From Perkinsus olseni (taxonomy: Eukaryota; Perkinsozoa; Perkinsida; Perkinsidae), in assembly GCA_013115135.1 (NCBI GenBank), contig JABANP010000677.1, positions 1-23,177 of the forward strand: a stretch of 23,177 bases of DNA. Reading direction: 5' to 3'. This document shows, one piece after another, positions 8,771 through 17,970 of the stretch. The notes below the pieces were generated by a model. The model ran no database searches. It had not been told where the DNA came from and worked only from the letters and a program-made list of their open reading frames with translations. Numbering within the stretch: the stretch's first letter is position 1; every line of letters starts with the position of its first letter. The translations under genes and the position numbers were made by a program.

Positions 8771-11726
8771 TCATGCGCTCTCCCAAAGTTGACCAGTAAG
8801 GAAGGCTTCGACTTCTCTTTGCATCGCGCTAGGATCGTAAACCGTCACACTGTGGCCTGCATTGGTGACCTGAGCCGAGGGCATCGAACGGTGACTCGGC
8901 AGTAGTGTGATGCACTTCACCTCGATGAACGCGAGCTTGGCCGCGTTCGAGTACTTCAGGGCTTTTATAGTAGCACCCTGAAACCAGAAATGCTAGGGCG
9001 ACGCATCGAGGAGTATCCTTGGGGCCGTCAATGCCATGCTATGGCCTCGATACGGTACTATGCCACAACGGCAAATAGAAGATGCTGGTCGCTGTATTCA
9101 GCGAAAATCGTCCACGAACTGGTGAGAATGCTTCACAGCGAACTGACCTGAACGGTCTTGGCCCGAACTTGCTTCAGCTGCTCGCCGTAGTTGAGAGCTC
9201 CCTTCAACTTAACCATCCAGTCCAATGATCCAACGGCATTAGTTAGGTAGTCTTGGTCACCGTTCACGACGAGTACCTGTTGCAAGGTTTTCATATCGCG
9301 AGTCGGCTCACGCTCTAGCTTGGGACGTCATCGTAAATGATAGGATGATATTTCACTATTATTTTAGCTGATCAATTATTAATCAGGGCTTAATATTGAC
9401 AGCCATTGCCGAGAGCGAGCTAAGATACTCGTGGATGACGAAGCGATCTAAGATACTCGTTAGTGACAGTGAGAGCTGAGGTAGTCGCAGTCGAAAATGA
9501 GAAGACTAGAGCCATCGATCGATTTAATTTACTTTCAAGCCTTTGTCGAGTAGTGCAGTTACATAATAGGTTGTATCATAGGCTATGTATCTCTTGAACG
9601 CGTTGAACACCTGAAAGTAGCATAAACTACGTCAGTCAGCTGCTCGATTGGCTACATCCTTATTGTTCGGGATCCACGTCTTAGACACGTGGAGCTCCTG
9701 CTGGACAGACTGGTCGTTGAGGAAAATGTCAATCTGAGAACGAGAAGACCTGCTCTGAGAATCCTGTCAAGGCGGATATCAAATCCTGAAGATGTCCATT
9801 TTTATACATATATGGGAATATCTTTATATTTGCACTACTACAGAATAATCTCCTCATAATATTATTAAATAACAATAATCTTATTAATATTAAGAAGGGT
9901 ATTTTGTAATATGACAATAGTAGAAGAATCTGTCGGACGTACGGAAACAAATGCCGCTTAGCACCTTAGAAAGAGTCAATTCTCAGTAGAATCAACCGTC
10001 ATCACAACGACAGACGCGCAGAGCGACGATTGCCACTTCTATCAAAAACGTGTCAGAGCTTCTCGCCGCGAGAATCTCGCGTGATATGAAAAACAGTTTT
10101 TTTCAACCGGTGTTTTAAAAACACCGGTGGGAGAACAAGACACATGACGGAATATCGTAGTTCATGAGTGAAAATGGATCGTGACAAATGCTTTTAATAA
10201 TATGTTGGCACAGATATGCGCTCATCCGCGCCGAGTGAGATGAGGAACCTGTCGCGTACTCTTCCGGAGTTGAAGTGGTAGTGTCTCGCTTCGTCTCCTG
10301 GCGGAACACGAACATCGAAACTGAGAGAATGGGGGTCACCGCGCAATGAGAAGGAGAGAATCTTATCCTCCGGGAAGGATGGTTATGGGACCAGGGCATA
10401 AATCAAGCACCAACACGCAGTTCAACGCGGAATCCTTTGAAGCGGCCAGGAGTGCAAGACGGCAACTCCTACAAGCTGATTCCTCTCTGTCGCAGGGGGT
10501 TGATAACGAGTGGTTGGCACGTTGCCACTGCTTGGTTGCACAGGACTGAGAAATCGAAAAATTCCTCCAATAACCAATATTTCTACAGAATCGACTTACC
10601 TGAAATTGGTTGCTTTCCTGGCCCGTTGGAGTTGCACTTGGAGAGCTGGTCCATACACTTGGGCAGCCCGGCGGCCATTTTGTTAAGGCTGACAGAGAAA
10701 GCTGAGTGCCGAAGCATTGATGGGCTTAACTCTTCGTCGGGCAGCAAGTGTCTGTCCTTTGCCATTTGCCAGCAGCCTTGGTAACTGAATCAGTTGGACT
10801 GATATGCTGGGCTCATTGAAGCTAGCGTCAACGAAGTACTCACATGGATGACGGTGACACCACACCACCCTGGACCATCACACCAGCGAGATCGACCTTG
10901 CGTTGCGCAGCCGTAGCAATGCGAGCTCCCAGCATAGCAACGACAGAGCCTGGGGTAGGAAAAGGGTTGTCGACATGGCCGCTAGGGGGTCACCGTACCG
11001 TACCCGATGCTGACGCTCCGATGAGATGTATGTTCTTATTGAAGTTCGGATGCTTCTCAAAGAACTCGTTCACGAAATCGACCCTGTGGGAACATGGATG
11101 GGAGAATCTTAGCTCGAAGCAGCTCACATGTCAAGCATGAAGTTCTCCAAGTTGGTAGCGATGGGGCCTGTACTGAATCCTGTGGGCGCCGGCGCGTCGA
11201 CCCAGATACCGTTGGATCGCGCAGTCCACGAGTACCTAGCATGGACGAGGCCAAAGCAGTCTCTTTATCGTCGTGACCGAAACCCTCACGTATTTGCCTC
11301 CAATTCTTGCCCTGACTCATCCATGATGCATGGTCCATGGACTCGCAAAGCGGCGTGCATGCTGCTGGTACCGGGTCCCCCTTGGAGGTACAGGAAAGTG
11401 GGCGCATCCTGAGGGTTCACATCAGCCTCTATGGCCGCGAAGAAGTACCTGACAAGAGATGACTCCGCTCGGCATGCTCTGTGACGATTTACTTGTTGAG
11501 CTTGCTAACTTCCACGTAACCGAACTCCTGCTTGCCGGTGCTGTGGGAGCAGAAGACGCCTCCGTTCTGGGTGGCGTTGACTGTGCGAGGCTGTGACAGC
11601 TTGAGCGGCGGCGCACCTAACGATGCTTGCCCTCGGCGAGAGTATAAGGACCTCACCTCCTTTCGTGACCGAACCGCTAATGCATGCTCCGAGAGGGGCT
11701 AAAATTGGTAGCAGGAAGGGAGCCAT
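8771..11726 (-). CDS. Serine carboxypeptidase-like protein (peptidase family S10), 14 exons
   Basis: Secreted or vacuolar alpha/beta-hydrolase of the carboxypeptidase Y family. Exons: 11726-11657, 11616-11493, 11448-11290, 11235-11128, 11083-11004, 10949-10844, 10784-10600, 10545-10473, 10190-10142 (least sure), 9733-9656, 9610-9533, 9276-9148, 8977-8921, 8869-8771. All introns are GT-AG, phases agree throughout, and the sum is 465 codons including stop, the usual S10 size. It opens with a signal peptide (MAPFLLPILAPLGACISG). S10 landmarks in order: LYLQGGPGTSS; YSWTARSNGIWVDAPAPTGFS; nucleophile motif IGASASG; Cys-rich insert (LPKC, SKC, LCN, ATC); NYDIPSC; FLNDQSVQQELHVSKTW; LLDKGLK; catalytic Asp in VVNGDQDYLTN; catalytic His in VTNAGHSV. 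The usual Glu before the nucleophile Ser (GESYAG) is Ala. The long introns (10472-10191, 10141-9734, 9532-9277, 9147-8978) carry inverted repeats; exons do not. Confidence 0.88.
9420..9460. repeat. Short direct repeat in intron
   Basis: CTAAGATACTCGT occurs at 9420-9432 and again at 9448-9460, a 28-base period, inside the 256-base intron 9532-9277 of the carboxypeptidase gene. Confidence 0.6.
10060..10074. repeat. 7+1+7 palindrome in carboxypeptidase intron
   Basis: TTCTCGC-C-GCGAGAA. It lies inside the 408-base intron 10141-9734, 31 bases from a 23-base palindrome. Confidence 0.7.
10106..10128. repeat. 23-base palindrome in carboxypeptidase intron
   Basis: Arms of 11 (ACCGGTGTTTT and AAAACACCGGT) around a single A. 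It lies 14 bases inside the predicted donor of intron 10141-9734, in one of the least certain parts of the gene model. Confidence 0.8.
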
Positions 11727-12019
11727 TCCACTAAATGTGAAGCTGAAGCAGTAAACATGAGTGAATCTAAGCCTTCCCAGCCGGTTGAAGACTCAAAGCA
11801 ATATCTCTATTGATGAACCAGCGGGCAAGGGTAGAAGCTCGTGGTGTAGAAGGCCTTCCTAAGAAGGGGCTCATCAGAACTGCAAACGGTGGCACCGTGC
11901 CAATGGCACGTGTACCGTCGTCGTAGATAGCGTCCGACTGCCTACTGTCTATCAGCGTGTTTCCTGGCATGGGAATCAGTTCCTGCTCAGTTCGCTCTTC
12001 GCATGGGTTTTCGCCGCCT

Positions 12020-12036
12020 AGTAGGTACTACCTACT
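12020..12036. repeat. 17-base palindrome (AGT...ACT)
   Basis: AGTAGGTA-C-TACCTACT, arms of exactly 8; the next flanking pair (t/g) does not match. Confidence 0.85.
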
Positions 12037-12068
12037 GCTCCGTTCTGGGCTTTGCCGAACGCCCAGTA

Positions 12069-12085
12069 AGTTACTGGCAGTAACT
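12069..12085. repeat. 17-base palindrome (AGT...ACT)
   Basis: AGTTACTG-G-CAGTAACT, arms of exactly 8, starting 33 bases after the preceding palindrome; flanks a/c do not pair. Confidence 0.85.
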
Positions 12086-12165
12086 CCCTTTAATGCGCGC
12101 TAGCTGCCTGCTGTTCGTGTCACAGCCACGTCGTCCCCGTGAGACCTCGTAGGGCCTCACTCGAG

Positions 12166-12182
12166 AGTCTCGAATCGAGACT
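12166..12182. repeat. 17-base palindrome (AGT...ACT)
   Basis: AGTCTCGA-A-TCGAGACT, arms of exactly 8; flanks g/g do not pair. Confidence 0.85.
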
Positions 12183-12551
12183 GATCATCCAAACCATTCG
12201 GATTGGTCCAATCGATGAAGTAAGAGCCTCTCACTAGAAGGCGTGAAGGCCCGGCAGGCCATCTACGGACAGGCTGTAAAACCGAGGCATAGGCCACGTT
12301 ATAGGTTGATCATGTGACACGATAGGCCTGCGGGCTAGGCACCCTAGCCTAGGGCGATGCGGCGGCCCAACACAAGCTGTGAAACGCTTGCACCAAGCAA
12401 TGTTCACGTACTGGTCGCCCAGTCAACACTGCAACCGACAGCTCGACTGTAGCAGTATCTCGGGGAGAGGAGATCCGTCACGGAACTTTCGTGGAGCGTT
12501 CTCGTGTAAGAGGCTCGAAGTGATTGGCTCGTCGCAAAAACGAGGTTCGTT

Positions 12552-12568
12552 AAGTACGAATCGTACTT
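12552..12568. repeat. 17-base palindrome
   Basis: AAGTACGA-A-TCGTACTT, arms of exactly 8; flanks t/g do not pair. Confidence 0.85.
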
Positions 12569-12718
12569 GAATGATGATGCGGCTTGCTGCCCTAAAGAGT
12601 CTGGGAGATAGCGGGTGCGATTCCGGGATTGTCTTACGAAGCGTCTGTTCGAGACACGAGTTGGCTCGAGAGCGAGGTGCCGAGTGAGTAGCGATGAATA
12701 TTATTCTATTGCTTAGTT

Positions 12719-12743
12719 GCTCGTGCAAGAGTCTTGCACGAGC
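12719..12743. repeat. 25-base palindrome
   Basis: Arms of 12 (GCTCGTGCAAGA and TCTTGCACGAGC) around one G. The longest perfect palindrome in the 12-kb cluster. Confidence 0.85.
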
Positions 12744-12853
12744 GCAGTGGCGCAAGAATCAATGGCAGCAGGAGTATCATTTGGCAGCTTGAGCAACCGG
12801 GGTGCACATATTTAGTGCTTACTTTCATGCAACGGCGTAGGCATCATGTCTGA

Positions 12854-12868
12854 GACACGTTACGTGTC
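12854..12868. repeat. 7+1+7 palindrome
   Basis: GACACGT-T-ACGTGTC; the next pair a/a fails. Confidence 0.7.
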
Positions 12869-12898
12869 ACACGAACTCAACGGAGGGAACATTGAGGA

Positions 12899-12915
12899 AC
12901 TTCCTCAGAGGAAGT
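12899..12915. repeat. 17-base palindrome (ACT...AGT)
   Basis: ACTTCCTC-A-GAGGAAGT, arms of exactly 8. It lies at the beginning of the open stretch 12892-13266. Confidence 0.85.
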
Positions 12916-13475
12916 CATGTCGCTCGGAAACCGCTCCCGGATTCTGGAATCCGAAGTGTTCAGGCAGAGGATTTCAGGGACCACTACCACCTCGTGAAAT
13001 ACCCAGTCTCCCGTTCGCATGATCGCTTGAAACCGCCGTCTTTGCGTGCTGTCTCGGCCAACCTGTCTACCGCGAAGAAGCCGTTGGTAACGGAACGTTG
13101 GTTTTGGTCACAGCCTGCGGTCTCTGGGGTGCAACAAGCATGCTTCTCAAAGGTCCTGGAACATGACGACCCGCGTCGCGCACTATGGTATGTCCTCGAG
13201 GACGCAAGAGCTCTCGCTGAGAGCATCCCGGTCAAAGCCTCAGACGAGCGACCCTCGACAGACTGAAGTAGGGGCACCCTAAGAACCTCGGAATTCGTGG
13301 CCTTCATTACGGCAGATCCATTCTCACGTGCTCTTCATTCTCGTCTTCGACCTAGAAACCTCGGTACAGTCTAGGCTTCGATATAGAGGTGATATGATAT
13401 GTGGTGATATAGAGGATTTCTGAATCGGTGTCCCCTGCATCCGTGTGGCCAGCTGACGCACGCAGGAGAGCTAGG

Positions 13476-13490
13476 CCTTAGCTGCTAAGG
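13476..13490. repeat. 7+1+7 palindrome
   Basis: CCTTAGC-T-GCTAAGG; the next pair g/t fails. Confidence 0.7.
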
Positions 13491-13521
13491 TCCCATCGCA
13501 ACGTAGAGATTCGAGGATCGG

Positions 13522-13543
13522 TGTTCAAGTTGAACAGTTCAAC
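13522..13543. repeat. Two overlapping palindromes, tripartite unit
   Basis: TGTTCAA-G-TTGAACA (13522-13536) overlaps GTTGAAC-A-GTTCAAC (13529-13543). The shared core is GTTCAA g TTGAAC a GTTCAA: word, complement, word, each joint one base. Confidence 0.8.
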
Positions 13544-13835
13544 CTCAGTACGTCCGAATCTTGTGGGCTCGGGTCTGATGTGCTAGCGCCCTCGTTGGGC
13601 CTTCAAAGGAAGCCCAAGAGGACCGGCAGGATCCTTGGCCTCACTTCACATGAGTCGTCAGGTCACCGGTAGACAAACTGTCTATTAGCGTGACACCGAC
13701 GGCACCACCCCCGGTACCCCCCTCTTAGTAGGAACTCCTGATTCGTCAAGGGTGGGAGCTCAACCTTAAACAGTGATCGATTTCGGTAGGTTTGATCTTA
13801 AGGGCGGAGTTCAATATCCAATCAGAGTTAGTTGT

Positions 13836-14189
13836 ATGAACATGACGACCTTCTTTGTTGCGGGGATCCTACTCGTTATTGGTGTTACTGTTGCTGCTCT
13901 AGACTGTGATATCGAGCCCAAGAGCGAGAAAGAACTCCGCTCCCCCATGACACAGGATGGGGCTGCTACTGGACACTACCAGTTCTATGATAACTTTACC
14001 ATCAGTGCCCTACGTGATCCAGAGGGCCACCTGCTGCTCGTTCCGGCCAAGAAAGTTTCGTCCGTCGATCCGGAACTACAAGACAGCAACTGCAACTGGT
14101 GTCATTTCTGCATCACTTTCAGCTGGTGGGTTGCTTGTTGGCCCACGCTGGTTATATGTAGTTATGACTGTAGTGGCTGCTGCTTTTAA
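13836..14189 (+). CDS. Small secreted Cys-rich protein, hypothetical
   Basis: 117 residues from ATG 13836; the frame is open upstream to 13773, but the chosen Met is followed directly by a clear signal peptide (TTFFVAGILLVIGVTVAALD). The mature part has one N-glycosylation-type site (NFTI) and a C-terminal cluster of seven Cys, including C-x2-C-x2-C (CNWCHFC) and C-x3-C-x2-C-C. From about 14075 the neighbouring frame instead encodes a hydrophobic, membrane-like stretch (VISASLSAGGLLVG...) ending at 14214, so a short intron or frameshift could make this a type I membrane protein. No family is recognised, and an unspliced prediction is the simplest reading. Confidence 0.45.
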   Translation: MNMTTFFVAGILLVIGVTVAALDCDIEPKSEKELRSPMTQDGAATGHYQFYDNFTISALRDPEGHLLLVPAKKVSSVDPELQDSNCNWCHFCITFSWWVACWPTLVICSYDCSGCCF

Positions 14190-14716
14190 CGACTGGTTTC
14201 CCTCCAGGATATGAATAATTCTGGGCCAGAATCATTGATTCGGCTGAATGATCCAGCCGGTCGACACACTTGTTATGATTCCGATTATTGAAAGATATTC
14301 TGTCCCGATCATTTGTTAACCGTCGTCCCGTACCTCATTAATCCGATCATCTTGTGGCATGATATAGTAAGGTTCCGTTGGGAAACTGCGTGATTTCCCT
14401 GGTTGATATCTGATTCTGTTGCTTCTCCGTTCTTGCTCACAGTCAACGCAAGGCGAGAAGGAATGTGAAGCTCTTCTACCTCGTTCTATTCGGAGGGCTG
14501 GAGTTTCAGCTAGGCACGCATGCAAAAGATGATCGGCGCATAATGAGTAACACACACACTTTTTTAGAGAAATGAGTCAAGTCGAGCGATGATGATAATC
14601 GACTGATAAGTATGAGTGGTAGTGTAAACTTGGTACTGGTGATGATGATGAGATTGAAGAGATGGGTTGCCCCCTCTCTCATAGAGCTATGTATCAAAGA
14701 ACTATATACTATGTAG
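14190..14716. other. Intergenic, one 7+1+7 palindrome
   Basis: Contains ATTCTGG-G-CCAGAAT at 14218-14232 and the hairpin CGGCTG/CAGCCG just after it, then simple A/G/T-rich sequence (GATGATGATGA near 14641). No coding signal seen. Confidence 0.5.
14218..14232. repeat. 7+1+7 palindrome
   Basis: ATTCTGG-G-CCAGAAT, 29 bases after the stop codon of the secreted-protein candidate. Confidence 0.7.
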
Positions 14717-15434
14717 TCATGAGTTAGTCAAATCGATATCAGGCTCAAAGCATAGTTTGATATCTCGGGAACTAACTTCTTTTTCAGTTCCGTCATAAGC
14801 AGTTAGAGTAATCCTATTGCCATTGATGGTCTTAGTGCGGAAGGGGCTAATATAGCGGGGTACCAGTTTTGGGATACTAGACTCGATCTTCTTCGCTCTC
14901 GTCGATTTCGAGCACGCCGTTTCTGTACTTCTGATGTAGGTGAGCCTTAGTACGACGACGTTGAAGAACTTTCTGATGTTTGTTGTCGATGATGTCGTGT
15001 TGTAACGTTGTGATGTGAGGTTCTGTGTTGCGAAAGGGCCTGTAGTGAGAGATGAGGTTATGGGGGCAGTGGACAGTTGTAGCATCAGTAGAGGTGTTGG
15101 GGTCAGCTGCAGGAGAAGCGTTGATAGCGAGGCTGATGCGATCACATAGTGTAGACCAGTTGGCAGTGTTGTTAGTGTTGATGTTGTTGGCTCTGTCTTT
15201 ATAGGAAGAGGAAGACTTGTAATTTGTGTGCAACTTCACGATGCGGTCGTTCTAGTCGTCCACTAGATTCTCCAGAGCCAACTGGTGAGAGGAGCTGTCC
15301 AGCTTGGATAGTTTGTAGGTGATCATTGAATGATTTTGATGTGAAGATATATCCTCGATCAGTTAGTACTTATGGTCCAGCAGGGTGTCGATGATAGTAG
15401 CGTTGGATAGTGGATAGTGCATCAATGGCATCTT

Positions 15435-15453
15435 GAGTCGTTGCCAACGACTC
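15435..15453. repeat. Palindrome interrupting integrase core
   Basis: GAGTCGTTG-C-CAACGACTC. The inner 17 bases (15436-15452, AGT...ACT) lie between minus-strand codons ACG and CAA. Upstream and downstream frames differ by two and rejoin if 17 bases are discounted, giving the expected ...STPT then QDAIDAL of an integrase core. Confidence 0.9.
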
Positions 15454-16061
15454 GTTGGAGTGGATGTGGTCGGATAGATGATAACGTTTGATGAGTAGCT
15501 ATCCATTGCAGTAATGGCGTAGTGCTGAGTGTTGTCGAAGGTATAACGGCCAATGGCATCCATCTAGATTATAGACCAGATGTCAGAACTGGTGAGACCT
15601 TGGGGTATGGTGGAAGGAGGTGACTTCAGGGCTCGATCTAGGGGTAATTGGTGGTGGCTTGGAAAGTTTGTCAGTGTTTAGTAAGATCACCAAGTTGTGA
15701 ATATAGTTCAGGCCAGGAGATGTTGAGGGCATTGATGCGCTTATTGACAGTGGTGATGCCTTCGAGACCATAATCGTGATGAACTTGTTCTAGAAGTTGT
15801 CGTCTGCTGATCTTGCTTACTGTAGCGCCGGATTGTAGGATCTCGAGTAGTGAAGAGTCAAGTGTTGGGAATGTGGTAGTCGGTAATGCTGCAGTTACTA
15901 GAATGTAGTAGGGTTATCGGCAGTTCTGAGCTTGGGGTGCTTGAGGCTGTCTGGAGGGTCAGGTTGTTCTGTAGGTCCTTCGATGGCCATGAGAAAGACT
16001 GGTTGTGTATGATGACGAGTAGGCTGGTAGTTGTCATCGATACTGTTGTTGCTTTTAGTTG

Positions 16062-16076
16062 GTTGGGCAGCCCAAC
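16062..16076. repeat. 7+1+7 palindrome in linker region
   Basis: GTTGGGC-A-GCCCAAC, within the decayed pol fragment. Here the surrounding frame is open on both sides, so frame restoration gives no support for insertion. Confidence 0.65.
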
Positions 16077-16156
16077 ATTCACCACTAGCCCAACTTAGGC
16101 CAGTAGTGAACGTCGACTCGACATTGTACATTGTCACATTGTCGAGTGACAGAATC

Positions 16157-16182
16157 TGCTTTCAAAGCACCAAATTGGTGTT
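16157..16182. repeat. Overlapping palindromes at the RNase H/integrase linker
   Basis: TGCTTT-C-AAAGCA (16157-16169) overlaps CACCAA-A-TTGGTG (16168-16180). The 17-base window 16166-16182 is 8+1+8 with a single mismatched pair. It sits between minus-strand codons CCC and TTG, and discounting it leads in frame into A-D-S-V-T-R. Confidence 0.65.
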
Positions 16183-16536
16183 GGGGCCAGCGCACTGAAT
16201 GATGGTGAAGCGTTGTACGTGATTATCTGTAGTATCTTATAGATAGCGTAGGACCTTTAGTAGATGGACCGTTTGCTCACCGTGGACAGAAGATACCCGT
16301 TGGTTGAGTATGATAGATTGGTCACCACTGTTGTCAGTGTAGATGGTGACGTAGCGGCACTACCGGAAGTGGACTCGGCGATCTCCGGAGGGTCTCAGTG
16401 GCGACGGCGATACGATTCAATTCCTTGGCATTGGTGTGATATAGAGCGTTTGCTCGAGGAGAGAGTACTTGTTGACGAAGTAGAATAGGCTGGTCGTTCT
16501 TGTGAGCGATGAGTCCTAGACAGTAGGCGGAGGCAT

Positions 16537-16555
16537 CGACGTAGAATCTACGTCG
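16537..16555. repeat. Palindrome interrupting RNase H
   Basis: CGACGTAGA-A-TCTACGTCG. The inner 17 bases (16538-16554) lie between minus-strand codons TAC and GAT. Discounting them joins I-K-I-Y to D-A-S, the conserved RNase H motif. Confidence 0.92.
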
Positions 16556-16931
16556 TAGATCTTGATAGGCTGCTTGACATTGATGTAACGCTTTAGTACT
16601 GGTAGAGTGGACTTGTGGCAGAGCTCGAGAAAAGATTGTATCCGGTTGACCAGTGATGGGTCTGCTTTAGAGTCCCACTTAGTAGTGTTTGCAGCATGGG
16701 CAAGTTCAGATTGTAGTAGACCATGATCAGCGGTGGTCTACATAGGAGATTTTCCTACACAGCGGCGTACAACTCATGGCGGGGTCAACGGCTCTGACAC
16801 AGATCGGTGAAACATTCAGCCGAGAAGGAGCCAACGCAATCGATTGGATTGGAGCAGTTCTCGACGACCACTCACTATCCTACTGAAAACCGAAACTGCC
16901 TGACACTCAGCGCGGAAGAAGGTGATCGAAC

Positions 16932-16946
16932 CTGTGAGACTCACAG
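16932..16946. repeat. 7+1+7 palindrome
   Basis: CTGTGAG-A-CTCACAG, just downstream (minus strand) of a candidate splice donor. Confidence 0.7.
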
Positions 16947-16957
16947 TGCGAGCTCAC

Positions 16958-17037
16958 CTGTTGTGATGGAAAAGATTCTGTGTACTGCCTCCTCCCAGCA
17001 AGTCACTGTTGCTCTGTTTCAGGACTTTCGCAAGCAT
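16958..17037 (-). CDS. Possible coding exon, unrecognised
   Basis: From ATG 17037 the frame reads MLAKVLKQSNSDLLGGGSTQ and ends at AG|GTGAGC (16958/16957), a donor like those of the carboxypeptidase gene. The following putative intron holds the palindrome CTGTGAG-A-CTCACAG. No partner exon was recognised. Confidence 0.25.
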
Positions 17038-17586
17038 CTGACTCGAAGCAGGCGCCCCATCCTTTCTCTAAAACCTCGGATTGAACTTGAGAATTTCTCA
17101 GTGAAAATGAAACTCAGCAATGCAGTCAAAAAGCAGCCGTCCAGAATAATATACTGAGAATATTGCCGGGATAGGAATCCAGTCTACCCGCCTGTTCCTG
17201 GTATTGGAAAAGAGGGAAAAGCAAATGCTGAAGGTGTCATCGGCCATGTGGGCTAACCTCCAAGGAGAGGTGCCCGCAAGGTTTGCAGTGCAAATCTGAC
17301 GAGAACTCAAAGGCAAATCTCTTGAGCATGGGTGAGACTAGAATATCTCTTGTAGATGTGGCAAATGTTGGTTGCTAAAAGACAGTGTGATATACCACAC
17401 ACGAGTACTGCAAGCGCACCCATCACTCATTTCGATCGCCCCGTGGTGCATCTCAGAAGTATGGTGCAAGCTCTCGTATGCTCGGTTACCGAACCTCGGT
17501 ACTGGAGAAGCATGCCACCGAGTCTCAAACGGGTAACTTCCATTGCTGAAAATGCACACACGTGGAGATTCTCTTTGAGGGTCCAG

Positions 17587-17601
17587 CCTGGACCGTCCAG
17601 G
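17587..17601. repeat. 7+1+7 palindrome
   Basis: CCTGGAC-C-GTCCAGG; the next pair g/t fails. Confidence 0.7.
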
Positions 17602-17955
17602 TCAGCAACAGACGAACGTTCGTGCAGCGGTCTTTCTCTTTTGACGAGATCGCGATCTTTCGATCGATCTTTCCTGCGAACCCAACCTGGTGACACGCCC
17701 ATCATGCGTATAGGCCATCAGATGTATACTCGCTTCGATGAGGCTATGTTCTGCGGCTCAACATCGAGATCACCACTTAACGGTCGGCATTGATCAACAA
17801 AACACACTTTCGGTCTATGGCAAAGATCCGGACTTACAAGATCTGGGTCGCTCCATTATCAATGAGGATATATCTCCTAAGGTCCCAGTAATTTGGCAAA
17901 GGTATTTCTCAGAACTATCGGTCTCAAATGAGGTTATCTATCGTACTTATACTCC

Positions 17956-17970
17956 GGGAGTATTACTCCC
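17956..17970. repeat. Palindrome splitting the integrase connection
   Basis: GGGAGTA-T-TACTCCC. Upstream and downstream frames differ by two. Discounting 17 bases (17954-17970 or 17955-17971, indistinguishable because of repeated C) joins Y-T-P to D-L-G-Y-E-V in frame. Confidence 0.88.

Larger units (their letters stand above)
11727..13772. other. Palindrome-dense region without a recognised gene
   Basis: About 2 kb upstream of the carboxypeptidase gene. The stretch 12892-13266 (plus) is open and ends ERPSTD, but I recognise nothing in it and it contains a 17-base palindrome near its start. Perfect odd palindromes lie at 12020, 12069, 12166, 12552, 12719, 12854, 12899, 13476 and 13522, with smaller hairpins (GGCTAGG/CCTAGCC at 12334-12350, CGGATTC/GAATCCG at 12938-12953, GCTCTC/GAGAGC at 13210-13224). 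A GATATAGAGG repeat lies at 13380-13416. It could be a decayed gene carrying several insertions. Confidence 0.5.
14717..16745 (-). pseudogene. Decayed Ty3/gypsy-type pol fragment: RT thumb, RNase H, integrase
   Basis: Minus-strand remnant truncated inside RT at about 16740. In order: RT thumb (LAHAANTTKWDSKADPSLVN near 16700), RNase H start (I-K-I-Y | D-A-S near 16546), KELNRIAVATETLRR near 16415, IYTDN near 16340, A-D-S-V-T-R linker near 16155, integrase zinc-finger remnant (HDYGLEGITTVNKRINALN, then TKH*QTF, a TGA in place of the expected Cys) near 15700-15780, core start MDAIGRYTF near 15550, and a C-terminal KLVPRYISPF module near 14850 ending at 14717. Frames change repeatedly and stops occur. 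At three of the breaks the discontinuity is a 17-base palindrome sitting between codons (16538-16554, 16166-16182, 15436-15452). The remaining breaks look like ordinary decay. Confidence 0.85.
16746..17737. other. Intergenic between retroelement fragments; possible host exons
   Basis: Contains palindromes at 16932-16946 and 17587-17601 and smaller ones at 17088 and 17282. One minus-strand segment (17037-16958) looks like a coding exon with a consensus donor. The rest, including the open plus frames 16807-17157 and 17356-17793, I cannot assign. Confidence 0.4.

Noticed and set aside
8978..9147. An extra small exon in intron 9147-8978
   Set aside because: CPY-type proteins are a few residues longer here, but no segment with both splice sites and an open, matching frame was found.
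10985..11003. A 24-base insertion after the nucleophile motif of the carboxypeptidase
   Set aside because: The frame seems to break at GGTACGG, but a 54-base intron (11003-10950) with a pyrimidine-rich acceptor explains it and gives correct phase and S10 alignment.
12892..13266. 124-codon plus-strand open frame as a gene
   Set aside because: It begins at TTG inside a palindrome, has no recognised motif and no clear splice signals; kept only as part of the unassigned region.
15501..15515. Near-palindrome CCATTGCAGTAATGG
   Set aside because: It is normal in-frame integrase coding (A-I-T-A-M-D) with a mismatch, so chance is sufficient.
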